DNA of 12,152 nt from Coriobacteriia bacterium (GTDB lineage Bacteria; Actinomycetota; Coriobacteriia; Coriobacteriales; QAMH01): positions 1 to 12,152 of the forward strand of contig CAAEKX010000424.1 in the NCBI GenBank assembly GCA_900756605.1, read 5' to 3'. Both the position numbers and the translations under genes were made by a program. Shown here in pieces: positions 1-6,550 of the stretch. Under the pieces are notes generated by a model. It did no database searches, had not been told where the DNA came from, and saw only the letters and a program-made list of their open reading frames with translations. Position 1 is the first letter of the stretch. Every line of letters begins with the position of its first letter.

Positions 1-28
1 AACGACTAAGGAAAGAAGACCTTCGTAA
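1..28 (+). other. Possible 3' end of an upstream gene (surface-protein tail)
   Basis: The first bases before the pilin ribosome binding site look like the tail of a preceding gene. One frame ends in ...TTKERRPS and a TAA at 26-28; another ends at TAA 7-9; the third is open and runs straight into the pilin reading frame. The stretch AGGAAAGAAGAC followed by TTC and TAAGACGA matches the 3' end of the MucBP-type gene (5835-5858) except for two single-base insertions, so the upstream neighbour may be a relative of that membrane-tailed protein. Which frame is used cannot be decided from this window. Confidence 0.25.
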
Positions 29-31
29 GAC

Positions 32-38
32 GAGGAGG
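32..38 (+). promoter_or_regulatory. Ribosome binding site deciding the pilin start
   Basis: GAGGAGG lies 9 bases before ATG 48. The in-frame TTG at 39 abuts the site directly and is too close to be used, so this site fixes the start at 48. Confidence 0.75.
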
Positions 39-47
39 TTGTGGCGT

Positions 48-2789
48 ATGAGCAATGCGAGCGTCGAAGTGCAAGGAGCTTCCAGGCGGAAGTTCATCCC
101 CATGGCAATAGTGGCAATCATGGCCGTTCTGGTGGGCGTTGCCATAGCATTTGCCGCAATAGCCAACGGCTATGAGGGCGGTAGCTACAATCCCGTCCTA
201 AAGCCGGTGTCCGTCGAAAAGCAGCTGGAGCCGGGGACGGAATCCTCGGGCGACACGCTGTTCGATTTCGAGCTGACCGTCTCGCCCGAATACGTCGATG
301 ACGAGCTCAATCAGATTGACGAGGACACTAAAGGCTCTAAGGTCACGTCAGTTGAGGGTGTTGTTTACGACGTCACCTATGATGACACCGGCAATGCCAC
401 CCTTACGCCTGCTGCTGTCGATGCCGGTAGTGCTTCGGAAGCCGATACGATCAATGGCATGACAGCCGTAACAGACGCGACAGACGATTATGGCAATCCT
501 GTTCTTGGCATGGTGACTCTTGGCATCAAGGACCATACGGTTAGATTCTCGCTCAAGGCTGGGCAGCGCATTCTCTTCGAGGACATGCCATTTGCCTATG
601 ATGATGCCTACGATGAACATGGCAATAAAAAGGACAGCAACTTCATCGTGAAGGAGCTCATCGGTTACGACAGCGCCGCTGCCAAGGCCGGCTACGACTT
701 TTCGGGAGTCGAGGTGCGCCCCGATGCTGCAAAAGGCACGATCGATGGCACGGGCACCACTGCCAAGACCGCTTATGACAACTACAAGGAATATCTATAC
801 ACGTATTACGATGATGATGACAATGTGGTGAATGAACCTAATTGCGGTAAAGACGATTACGGTTATAAATATACGTTCTTTGACGCGAATGGTAATGAAA
901 TTGCTGATCCAAACTGTGATTCGGATGACTATTACAGCGATATATATTTCAATAACGATACTGATCCGGCGACTGCAAATTGGTATTTCAACATTAATCA
1001 AAATGGCTGGGTCTACTACGATTTTGATGGAAATGTCGTTGATGAGCCGAATACTAGTGCCGGAGAGACTGATAAGGGCAGTGGCTATGTTGTAGATGGC
1101 AAATTTGTTGCGCTTTGCAGTGAGGTTCGGTTTTATTACGATAAAGATCACAACGAAGTGACGCCTAATTGGTCATGGTATCAATATGGCGAAGAGTACA
1201 TCACTCACGCCACCGAGGTCGTCTTCTCCAACAAAAAGGTGCTTAACCCGAGGCCGCTGAAGATCACCAAGAACGTCGAGAAGTCTGCGGATGATGTAAA
1301 GGATGATCCCACGGCCGTCTTCAATTTCGAGCTCATCGCTTCGCCTGGGTTCGGGGATCAGGCTCTGTATAAGGGTCGTAAGGTTTCCGGCAAGCTCGTC
1401 GATGCCGCTGGAAACGCGGTGACATCGGAGTACGTCTTCGACGAGAACCATGCGATTACCTTCAGCCTGCATGCGGGCGAGAGCATCGAATTCGCGGATA
1501 TGCCCTTTGCCCTTGACGACAAAGACGGCACGTACATCATCAAGGAGCTTTCCTACGAGACAAAGGAAGGCACGGAGGAGCAGCCCGCTGCCTCGTATAA
1601 GTTTGATACTGTCCGCGCCTATAATGGCGGCACGTGCACCGTCACCAAGGACGGGAATGTGCACCATGACTCAAGTGCTCTGGGTACGGCTACCGGTACT
1701 CTGGGCACCAATGGCCTGACGACCGTGACCGTCACGAACAGGCAGGTAACTCCGCCTTCACAGGAGACGCCGGTCGATGGCAAGGCGAAGGTCACCATCT
1801 CCAAGATGCTTGAAGGTGCTGATGATCCTGACGCCACGTTCGATTTCGAGATGATTCTTTCGCCTGAGTGGGCAACTCCGGAGCATTACATCGGAACGAA
1901 TACCGAGCCCGCATCCATTACCGGCACTGTTTACAGCAAGAGTGACGGCAAGGAGATTAGCTCGAAGACGTATAACGTGGTTCAGAACAAGGTGACGGGA
2001 ATCGAGCTCAAGGCTGGCCAGTACATCACCTTCGCGGACGTTCCGTACAAGCATGTCGAGGGCGAGCCGGGTTCGATCATCGTCAACGAGCTCCTGGATG
2101 GTGCTGTCGCCAAGACCTACAGCCTGCAAGGCTATACGGTCGACGCGGGCAAGGACCTCGGCTTTGGGCAGGCAACACAGGACACGATCGTGAATACCGA
2201 TAACACGCCCGTCTCCAGCCTGCTTGCCCCCAGTGGCGCAACGGACAAGACCGCCACGGGCGTCTATGGCGAGCTTGCCCTAGACGAGTCTGGTAATGGC
2301 GAGTTCGGCGTGACGTTTACCAATGCACCTGCGGGTAGCAAGCTCACCGTGACCAAGAATCTCGAGGGCTTCGACTTTGGCAAGTACGACGAGGCAAACG
2401 TCGCCTTCAACGTGTACAGGTTCGATACCGAGGCAGATTGCGTGGCGTTTGTGAGGAACGGTAACGCTCAGAACGCCACCTGGAAAGGCACGCTTGCGAT
2501 GCGCCTGACCGCCAACGGCGTGCAGAGCACCGAGCTCACCGGTCTGGACGAGGGCTACTACGCCATCGAGGAACTTTCGGCTACGAACATGAAGGTCGTG
2601 GATATCGCTCGCAAGCACGTGCATGTCACCGCTGGCGTTGGTGGAGAGTTCACCGTCAGCTTCGGCAATACGTACGATGATCAGAACACCTACGAGAACG
2701 CCATCGTCAATTCCTACAAGAAGGTAATTGACAAGGATGGAAAGATTACCTGGCAGCGCTACAAAGATGGCGAGCCGGTGACCGACTAG
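48..2789 (+). CDS. Pilin-like surface protein with four predicted isopeptide (Spy0128/FctA-like) domains
   Basis: A 913-aa exported protein. The reading frame is open from base 3, but GAGGAGG at 32-38, nine bases before ATG 48, favours this start over TTG 39. Residues 1-15 are basic, followed by a hydrophobic helix (about 16-39) serving as signal peptide or membrane anchor. Four beta-domains follow, each with a Lys in a K-x-[LV]-E motif (K58, K408, K586, K770), a Glu in a Y/I-x-[IV]-x-E motif (E203, E500, E681, E841/842) and an Asn closing the last strand (N395, N564, N759, N874). This is the Lys-Glu-Asn arrangement of streptococcal pilin isopeptide domains. Domain 1 is interrupted at about 243-388 by a Tyr/Asp-rich, AT-rich insert with four repeated motifs. 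The C-terminus (...RYKDGEPVTD) has neither LPXTG nor a membrane helix, unlike typical sortase pilins. First visible gene of the fibre locus. The domain call rests on motif pattern, not on a profile search. Confidence 0.8.
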   Translation: MSNASVEVQGASRRKFIPMAIVAIMAVLVGVAIAFAAIANGYEGGSYNPVLKPVSVEKQLEPGTESSGDTLFDFELTVSPEYVDDELNQIDEDTKGSKVTSVEGVVYDVTYDDTGNATLTPAAVDAGSASEADTINGMTAVTDATDDYGNPVLGMVTLGIKDHTVRFSLKAGQRILFEDMPFAYDDAYDEHGNKKDSNFIVKELIGYDSAAAKAGYDFSGVEVRPDAAKGTIDGTGTTAKTAYDNYKEYLYTYYDDDDNVVNEPNCGKDDYGYKYTFFDANGNEIADPNCDSDDYYSDIYFNNDTDPATANWYFNINQNGWVYYDFDGNVVDEPNTSAGETDKGSGYVVDGKFVALCSEVRFYYDKDHNEVTPNWSWYQYGEEYITHATEVVFSNKKVLNPRPLKITKNVEKSADDVKDDPTAVFNFELIASPGFGDQALYKGRKVSGKLVDAAGNAVTSEYVFDENHAITFSLHAGESIEFADMPFALDDKDGTYIIKELSYETKEGTEEQPAASYKFDTVRAYNGGTCTVTKDGNVHHDSSALGTATGTLGTNGLTTVTVTNRQVTPPSQETPVDGKAKVTISKMLEGADDPDATFDFEMILSPEWATPEHYIGTNTEPASITGTVYSKSDGKEISSKTYNVVQNKVTGIELKAGQYITFADVPYKHVEGEPGSIIVNELLDGAVAKTYSLQGYTVDAGKDLGFGQATQDTIVNTDNTPVSSLLAPSGATDKTATGVYGELALDESGNGEFGVTFTNAPAGSKLTVTKNLEGFDFGKYDEANVAFNVYRFDTEADCVAFVRNGNAQNATWKGTLAMRLTANGVQSTELTGLDEGYYAIEELSATNMKVVDIARKHVHVTAGVGGEFTVSFGNTYDDQNTYENAIVNSYKKVIDKDGKITWQRYKDGEPVTD
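798..1172 (+). repeat. Coding repeat: four Tyr/Asp-rich motifs in the pilin insert
   Basis: Within the pilin, residues 251-266, 275-290, 321-336 and 360-375 share the pattern aromatic-x-[YF][YF]-D-x-[DN]-x-N-x-[VI]-x-x-P-N (cores YYDDDDN, FFDANGN, YYDFDGN, YYDKDHN). The D-x-[DN]-x-N core resembles calcium-binding loops; that reading is inference. The surrounding DNA is clearly AT-richer than the rest of the gene: about 39% GC for 781-1200 by hand count, against 57% for 1201-1260. Confidence 0.65.
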
Positions 2790-2815
2790 CCCACGGGGAC
2801 GAAAGGAGGTTCCTC

Positions 2816-3358
2816 ATGAAAAGCAGTTACCTTACCAAGCGCATTGCAGTCGCCGGTCTGGCAATCTGCCTGTTTGCCCTGACGACGGTTGGTGTTTCCC
2901 TTGCGTACTACACGGACACGTCGAATGCCTCGGGTTCGGTGCCCTTCGCGACTTCTCCCGGCACGGAGATCGAGGAGGAGTTCGATGGCATGAACAAGGA
3001 CATCGCCATCAAGAACACGGGGGATGTTCCCGTGGTGGTCCGCTTCAAGGCTGTCTATCCTTCGGAGGAGTTCGCCTCGGTGTCGGTGGGATCGACTTCG
3101 AGCAATTGGGTCGTCCTGAATTCGGATGATGGCTGGATTTACTACGCGCAACCGCTCATGGCGGGCGCCATGACGGATCGCCTGGACGTCAACGTCAAGC
3201 CAAGCGATGACGCGCCCAGCAGTTTTGACATTACCGTATTCCAGCAACACGGTATCGCCTATTACGAGGGCGGCGCGCTTTGCGCGAAGTTTGGCGATAG
3301 CGTGATCTCGCTTACAGAGGGCGCCTTCGCCCCCGTCGGCGCTGCGAGCAATCTCTAG
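2816..3358 (+). CDS. TasA/camelysin-like small surface protein with SipW-type signal peptide
   Basis: A 180-aa secreted protein starting at ATG 2816 behind AAAGGAGG (2802-2809), 26 nt after the pilin stop. Residues 1-30 are a signal peptide whose end, LAYYTDT (29-35), is the motif typical of SipW-dependent substrates, where cleavage falls near A30. The mature part has further hallmarks of that family: an E-x-F segment (54-56), a strand reading IKNTGDVPVVVRF (65-77) and GWIYYAQPLMAGAMTDRL (106-123). In Bacillus, TasA relatives form beta-rich extracellular fibres by donor-strand exchange and are matured by SipW; the SipW-like peptidase three genes downstream fits this. Likely a fibre subunit or fibre-capping protein. 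The exact role is inferred; the family assignment is fairly secure. Confidence 0.8.
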   Translation: MKSSYLTKRIAVAGLAICLFALTTVGVSLAYYTDTSNASGSVPFATSPGTEIEEEFDGMNKDIAIKNTGDVPVVVRFKAVYPSEEFASVSVGSTSSNWVVLNSDDGWIYYAQPLMAGAMTDRLDVNVKPSDDAPSSFDITVFQQHGIAYYEGGALCAKFGDSVISLTEGAFAPVGAASNL

Positions 3359-3373
3359 GACGGGAGGATAATC

Positions 3374-4060
3374 ATGGAAAACGCTAAGAAGATCTCTTCC
3401 CGCACCCTCGCATTCATGGTGATCGGCGCACTGGTCTTGTTTGGCCTGGGCGTTGTCGGAGTCGTCCAATCCTCGCGCGCGCAGCTCGCGTACTTTAGCG
3501 AGCAATACGTCGCGGGCATCGCGCAGACGCATCTGGGCGTGAACCTGACCGAAAACGGCGCTGTCGTCGAGGGCAAGGACGCCCTGCTTGGCCAACTGCT
3601 CGCCGGTGATGACCAACTGGTTCCGGGTAAGGAGTACGCCGAGGCCCTCTCGGTCAAGAACGATACCGACATGGGCGAGTACGTGCGCCTTACGGTGCGC
3701 AAGTACTGGGAGACGGCAGATGGCTCCAAGGCGCCTGCAATAGATCCCGCGCTCATCGAGCTCGTCTCTGCGAGCGAGGACTGGGTTTTGAACGAGGACG
3801 AATGCACGGACGAACGTCTCGTCTTCTATTACAAGGATGTGCTTGATCCGAATGCGAGTGCCGCCAGTCCCGCGGTGAGCGCAATCATGATCGATCCCAG
3901 CGTAATTGACCTGCTGGGTGACGATGCGAGCGTGCGCGTCGCGCTTTCGGCGCAAGTCGATTCGGTGCAGACCAGCTATGCCGTCGATGCCGCCAAGAGC
4001 GCCTGGGGCGTTGACGTCAAGGCCCTGGGTCTTGCCTGGAACGAAGGGGCAAGCGAGTGA
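3374..4060 (+). CDS. TasA-like fibre subunit with SipW-type signal peptide
   Basis: A 228-aa secreted protein; ATG 3374 follows GGGAGG at 3362-3367, 15 nt after the previous stop. The N-terminus is a hydrophobic helix (about 12-32) followed by LAYFSE (38-43), a SipW-dependent signal motif. The mature region has LVPGKEYAEALSVKND (82-97) and YVRLTVRKYW (103-112), a pattern common in SipW-cognate proteins where the L-x-PG-x-x-Y strand leads into a conserved N and Y-V-R strand. Near the C-terminus is ALSAQVDSVQTSYA (190-203) followed by AWGVDV, also typical. It shares layout but little sequence with the 180-aa gene, so the two may be major and minor subunits. The stop overlaps the next start (GTGA), implying translational coupling. 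Confidence 0.78.
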   Translation: MENAKKISSRTLAFMVIGALVLFGLGVVGVVQSSRAQLAYFSEQYVAGIAQTHLGVNLTENGAVVEGKDALLGQLLAGDDQLVPGKEYAEALSVKNDTDMGEYVRLTVRKYWETADGSKAPAIDPALIELVSASEDWVLNEDECTDERLVFYYKDVLDPNASAASPAVSAIMIDPSVIDLLGDDASVRVALSAQVDSVQTSYAVDAAKSAWGVDVKALGLAWNEGASE

Positions 4061-4848
4061 TTGCCGCGCGAGACATGACCAACGGGACAGGTCTCGTTGC
4101 GCGCGCGACGTGTGCCGCTGCTGCAGTGGCGCTTGCCGTCATCATCGGTTGCGTGGCGTTTGCGGGGCTTCCCTCCACAGCCTGGGCGGTGACGGATGGC
4201 TGGACCGTGACCTTCACGGGCAGTTCCATGACGTCTGACGGCACGGCGGATATCAACAAGACGCTTTCCGGCATGCAGCCAGGTGATTCCGCGACCTTCG
4301 ACGTGAAGCTCCTCAACGACTGCGATGAGGAGGCGAGCTGGTACATGAAGAACTCGGTTCTCGAGTCCATGGAGACCGAGCTCGCTAAGGGCGGCTCCTA
4401 TACCTACCGTCTCAGCTATACGGGGCCTGGTGGCAAGACCGAAACGATTATCGGCAACGAGACCGTTTCCGGCGAAGGTGCCGATTCCGAAGGTCTGTTT
4501 GACGCGACCACGGCAACGGGCGAATGGTTCTTCCTCGACAATCTTCCGGCGCATGGTCAGGGTCTGGTCACGCTCTACGTGGCGCTTGACCCCGAGTCTC
4601 ATGGCAACAGCTATTTCGATACCGAGGCAAAGCTCCGACTCGAGTTCGCCGCGGAGGTTCCCGGTGGCAAGATGGTGACCCAGGACAAATCCAGCACTCC
4701 CACGAACAAGGCCACCGGCGGTTCCAGGCTTCCCAGCACTGGCGATATGGTGAAGTTCGGCCTTCCGGTCGCCGTGGTGATCATTGCCCTCGTGGCATGG
4801 GCCGCCATTCGCAGGCGTTCGAGCACAAGGAAAGAAGGTGGCAAGTAA
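4057..4848 (+). CDS. LPXTG-anchored surface protein of the TasA-like fibre locus
   Basis: A 263-aa wall-anchored protein. GTG 4057 is chosen because AAGGGG (4044-4049) sits 7 nt upstream and the codon overlaps the preceding stop; ATG 4075 lacks such a site. Signal peptide about 1-44, ending in AWA before V45. The mature domain (45-200) has alternating beta-strands such as GDSATFDVKLLND (76-88) and QGLVTLYVALDPE (168-180), resembling TasA-type sandwiches, but this is a weak match. A Thr/Ser/Lys linker leads to the sorting signal LPSTG (225-229), a membrane helix (233-250) and a basic tail (IRRRSSTRKEGGK). Sortase would cut between T and G and join it to peptidoglycan or to another subunit. No sortase is encoded here. 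The most plausible role is the wall anchor for the fibre, replacing the job of TapA in Bacillus; this is inference. Confidence 0.8.
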   Translation: MIAARDMTNGTGLVARATCAAAAVALAVIIGCVAFAGLPSTAWAVTDGWTVTFTGSSMTSDGTADINKTLSGMQPGDSATFDVKLLNDCDEEASWYMKNSVLESMETELAKGGSYTYRLSYTGPGGKTETIIGNETVSGEGADSEGLFDATTATGEWFFLDNLPAHGQGLVTLYVALDPESHGNSYFDTEAKLRLEFAAEVPGGKMVTQDKSSTPTNKATGGSRLPSTGDMVKFGLPVAVVIIALVAWAAIRRRSSTRKEGGK

Positions 4849-5852
4849 TGACTGCTGCAAAACATACGATGCGACATCTTGGCGCTGCTCTGCTTGGCGT
4901 CGTCCTGACGCTTTTGCTCGCGCTGTGCATGGGGCTTCCCGCAGCCGCCTTTGCGGCACCCGCTGATTCTGACACCACGTACACCATTCGCCTGTATGGC
5001 GGTAATCGTGGTACGGTCAACGGCCAGGACATGGTCGAGTGGACTGGCGTGCACTATGGCGACACCGTCGACTTGGGGCAAGCCAGCATTGCTGTTACCG
5101 ATGGCAAGTACTATGCGAAGGGCGCGCGTCCAGCCGGTCTCGATAACGTGAAGGATGTCGTGTACGTCGCAGACGTCGACGCTAACGGCAAGCTCAGTGG
5201 CACTGTCACGGTGACCGAGGATGCCGATTACGTCATCGCGTACGGTGTCTTGGCTGATCGCGTCGAGTATACGGTGCGCTATGTCGATGCCGCGGGCAAC
5301 GAGCTCGCCGCTCCCCAGAAGTTCATGGGCGACATCGGCGACACGCCGGCAACGGCTGCCCCGTATTTCGAGAACTACGTGCCCAACGCATATACGGCAA
5401 CGCTTGCGCTTACCGGAGATCCCGACCAGAACGTAATCACGTTCACGTATGCTCGTCTTGCCACGGGTTATACGACCGAGCAGAACGGTGACGGCACCAT
5501 CGACGTGGTCACCCCAACGGGCGATCGCGTAGCGCTCACCCCGAGTCCGGCAACGTCTCTTCCAGCGGCAGCCGTGACTGCAGGCACGGCCGAGAGCGCC
5601 CAGAGCGTCGTTGCTCCTGACGGCACCGAGATCATGACCGATAACGGCACGCCCTTGAGCGCGCCGATCGAGAGCCTGACCATCACCGATGACGAGACGC
5701 CGTTGAGTTCTGCTGACGATATCGCGCAAGCCAACGCCGCATCGTCTGCCTGGAATAATTGGGTATCCATCGCCCTCATTGCCGGCGCTGTCGTTCTGTT
5801 GGTTGTGGCTTTCGTGCTATGGCGACGCAATCGCAGGAAAGAAGACTTCTAA
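4848..5852 (+). CDS. MucBP-type surface protein with C-terminal membrane anchor
   Basis: A 334-aa secreted protein. ATG 4848 overlaps the previous stop by one base (TAATG) and follows GAAGG at 4834-4838; longer upstream extensions would lie inside the preceding gene. Signal peptide 1-36, ending AFA before A37. Residues 43-135 form an unrecognised beta-rich region (TIRLYGGNRGTVNGQD). Residues 140-202 (start YTVRYVDAAGNELA, end NVITFTYA) match the MucBP pattern, a mucin- or matrix-binding module of Gram-positive surface proteins. A low-complexity Ala/Thr/Ser/Pro region follows, then a membrane helix (305-325) and the basic tail WRRNRRKEDF. There is no LPXTG, so it should stay membrane-bound rather than wall-linked. 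Likely an adhesin or membrane platform of the fibre locus; its exact role is not known. Confidence 0.78.
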   Translation: MTAAKHTMRHLGAALLGVVLTLLLALCMGLPAAAFAAPADSDTTYTIRLYGGNRGTVNGQDMVEWTGVHYGDTVDLGQASIAVTDGKYYAKGARPAGLDNVKDVVYVADVDANGKLSGTVTVTEDADYVIAYGVLADRVEYTVRYVDAAGNELAAPQKFMGDIGDTPATAAPYFENYVPNAYTATLALTGDPDQNVITFTYARLATGYTTEQNGDGTIDVVTPTGDRVALTPSPATSLPAAAVTAGTAESAQSVVAPDGTEIMTDNGTPLSAPIESLTITDDETPLSSADDIAQANAASSAWNNWVSIALIAGAVVLLVVAFVLWRRNRRKEDF

Positions 5853-5883
5853 GACGATTCGAGCCGAAAGCAGGTATGATTAT

Positions 5884-5908
5884 ACGGGTCCGCATGATGC
5901 GGGCCCGT
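5884..5908 (+). terminator. Hairpin before the signal peptidase gene (partial terminator or attenuator)
   Basis: ACGGGTCCGC (5884-5893) pairs with GCGGGCCCGT (5899-5908): ten pairs with one G-U, loop ATGAT. The following bases, TGCTAT, are only weakly T-rich, and the AGGAGG of the next gene begins seven bases later. It probably lowers, rather than stops, read-through from the structural genes into the signal peptidase gene. Confidence 0.55.
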
Positions 5909-5924
5909 TGCTATAGGAGGATCA

Positions 5925-6440
5925 TTGGGCAAGCATAGCAAGAAGAGGCCGATTTCGGCGCGCATCCTGTCTGTCGTCGGTACGCTTATCATCGTGGTCG
6001 CATTGGCGCTCAGCGCGTTTCTGGTCATTCCCGCTGTTGCTGGCGTAAACATGTTCTGCATCGCCACGCAATCCATGGAACCCGAGATTCCCGTGGGCAG
6101 TCTGGTCTGCGTCGAGCGTGTCGACCCGCAAGATCTTGTGGCAGGAGACGTCATCACCTATGTTGACGCGCAAGATTCCAATGTCCCCGTGACCCATCGC
6201 GTCGTCGAGAACGACTTGGCCGAGTGGGAGCTCGTGACCAAGGGTGATGCCAACGAGCAATTCGATCCAATTACCGTCTCGTACGGCCAGGTTGTCGGCA
6301 AGGTCGTCTTCAGCATTCCGCTGCTTGGCTATCTTGCGGTGGCTGTCTCGACGCCCGTTGGGAAAATCTCCATCGCATTGCTCATTGTCGTAGGCTTGCT
6401 GCTGTGCATTGCCGCCGACAGGATAAGGCGACGCGCCTAG
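5925..6440 (+). CDS. sipW: SipW-like signal peptidase I (ER-type, Ser-His)
   Basis: A 171-aa membrane protease. TTG 5925 is the only start compatible with the strong AGGAGG at 5915-5920, although the 4-nt spacing is short. A basic N-terminus and membrane helix (about 14-38) precede the catalytic core: S50 in QSMEPEIPVGS (49-59), the box D75-V-I-T-Y, H91 in VTHRVV (89-94), and KGDANEQFD (106-114) with D108 and D114. Use of His rather than Lys as the general base marks the archaeal/ER-type S26B group to which SipW belongs. A second helix (about 145-164) and the tail DRIRRRA end the protein. In Bacillus SipW processes TasA and TapA; here the expected substrates are the LAYYTDT and LAYFSE proteins upstream. 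Family call secure; symbol given by analogy. Confidence 0.88.
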   Translation: MGKHSKKRPISARILSVVGTLIIVVALALSAFLVIPAVAGVNMFCIATQSMEPEIPVGSLVCVERVDPQDLVAGDVITYVDAQDSNVPVTHRVVENDLAEWELVTKGDANEQFDPITVSYGQVVGKVVFSIPLLGYLAVAVSTPVGKISIALLIVVGLLLCIAADRIRRRA

Positions 6441-6455
6441 ACAAGGCTCTCGTAA

Positions 6456-6486
6456 ATGAGGTACGTGGGCGGGCTTGCCGTCTCAT
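6456..6486. repeat. Possible degenerate copy of the 31-nt ATGAG...CTCAT repeat
   Basis: ATGAG at 6456-6460 and GTCTCAT at 6480-6486 bracket exactly 31 nt, the length of the repeat units at 7750-7780, 7790-7820 and 8433-8463. It begins 15 nt after the sipW stop. The interior matches poorly and could be coincidence. GGCGGG (6468-6473) and CCCGCC (6492-6497) could also pair as a weak terminator stem followed by ATTT. Confidence 0.3.
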
Positions 6487-6550
6487 CCGCTCCCGCCATT
6501 TCGTCCGGAAGGGTACACTAGGGCGAAAGCCGAGGGAAAAGGAACGTTTC

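Noticed and set aside
795..1151. Minus-strand Ile/Val-rich ORF that looks like a membrane protein
   Set aside because: It is the antisense of the Tyr/Asp codons (TAY, GAY) in the pilin repeat insert; no ribosome binding site, and the plus-strand frame is clearly coding.
2786..3955. 389-aa minus-strand ORF opposite the two TasA-like genes
   Set aside because: Arg/His/Ala-rich shadow frame produced by GC-rich third positions; the plus-strand genes have signal peptides, ribosome binding sites and family motifs.
3976..5729. Two long minus-strand ORFs opposite the LPXTG and MucBP genes
   Set aside because: Low-complexity Arg/Gly/Ala/Val composition with no recognisable domain, entirely antisense to well-supported genes.
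6514..6519. TACACT as -10 box for the flavoprotein gene
   Set aside because: No -35 at 16-18 bp upstream; single-hexamer matches of this quality are common by chance.
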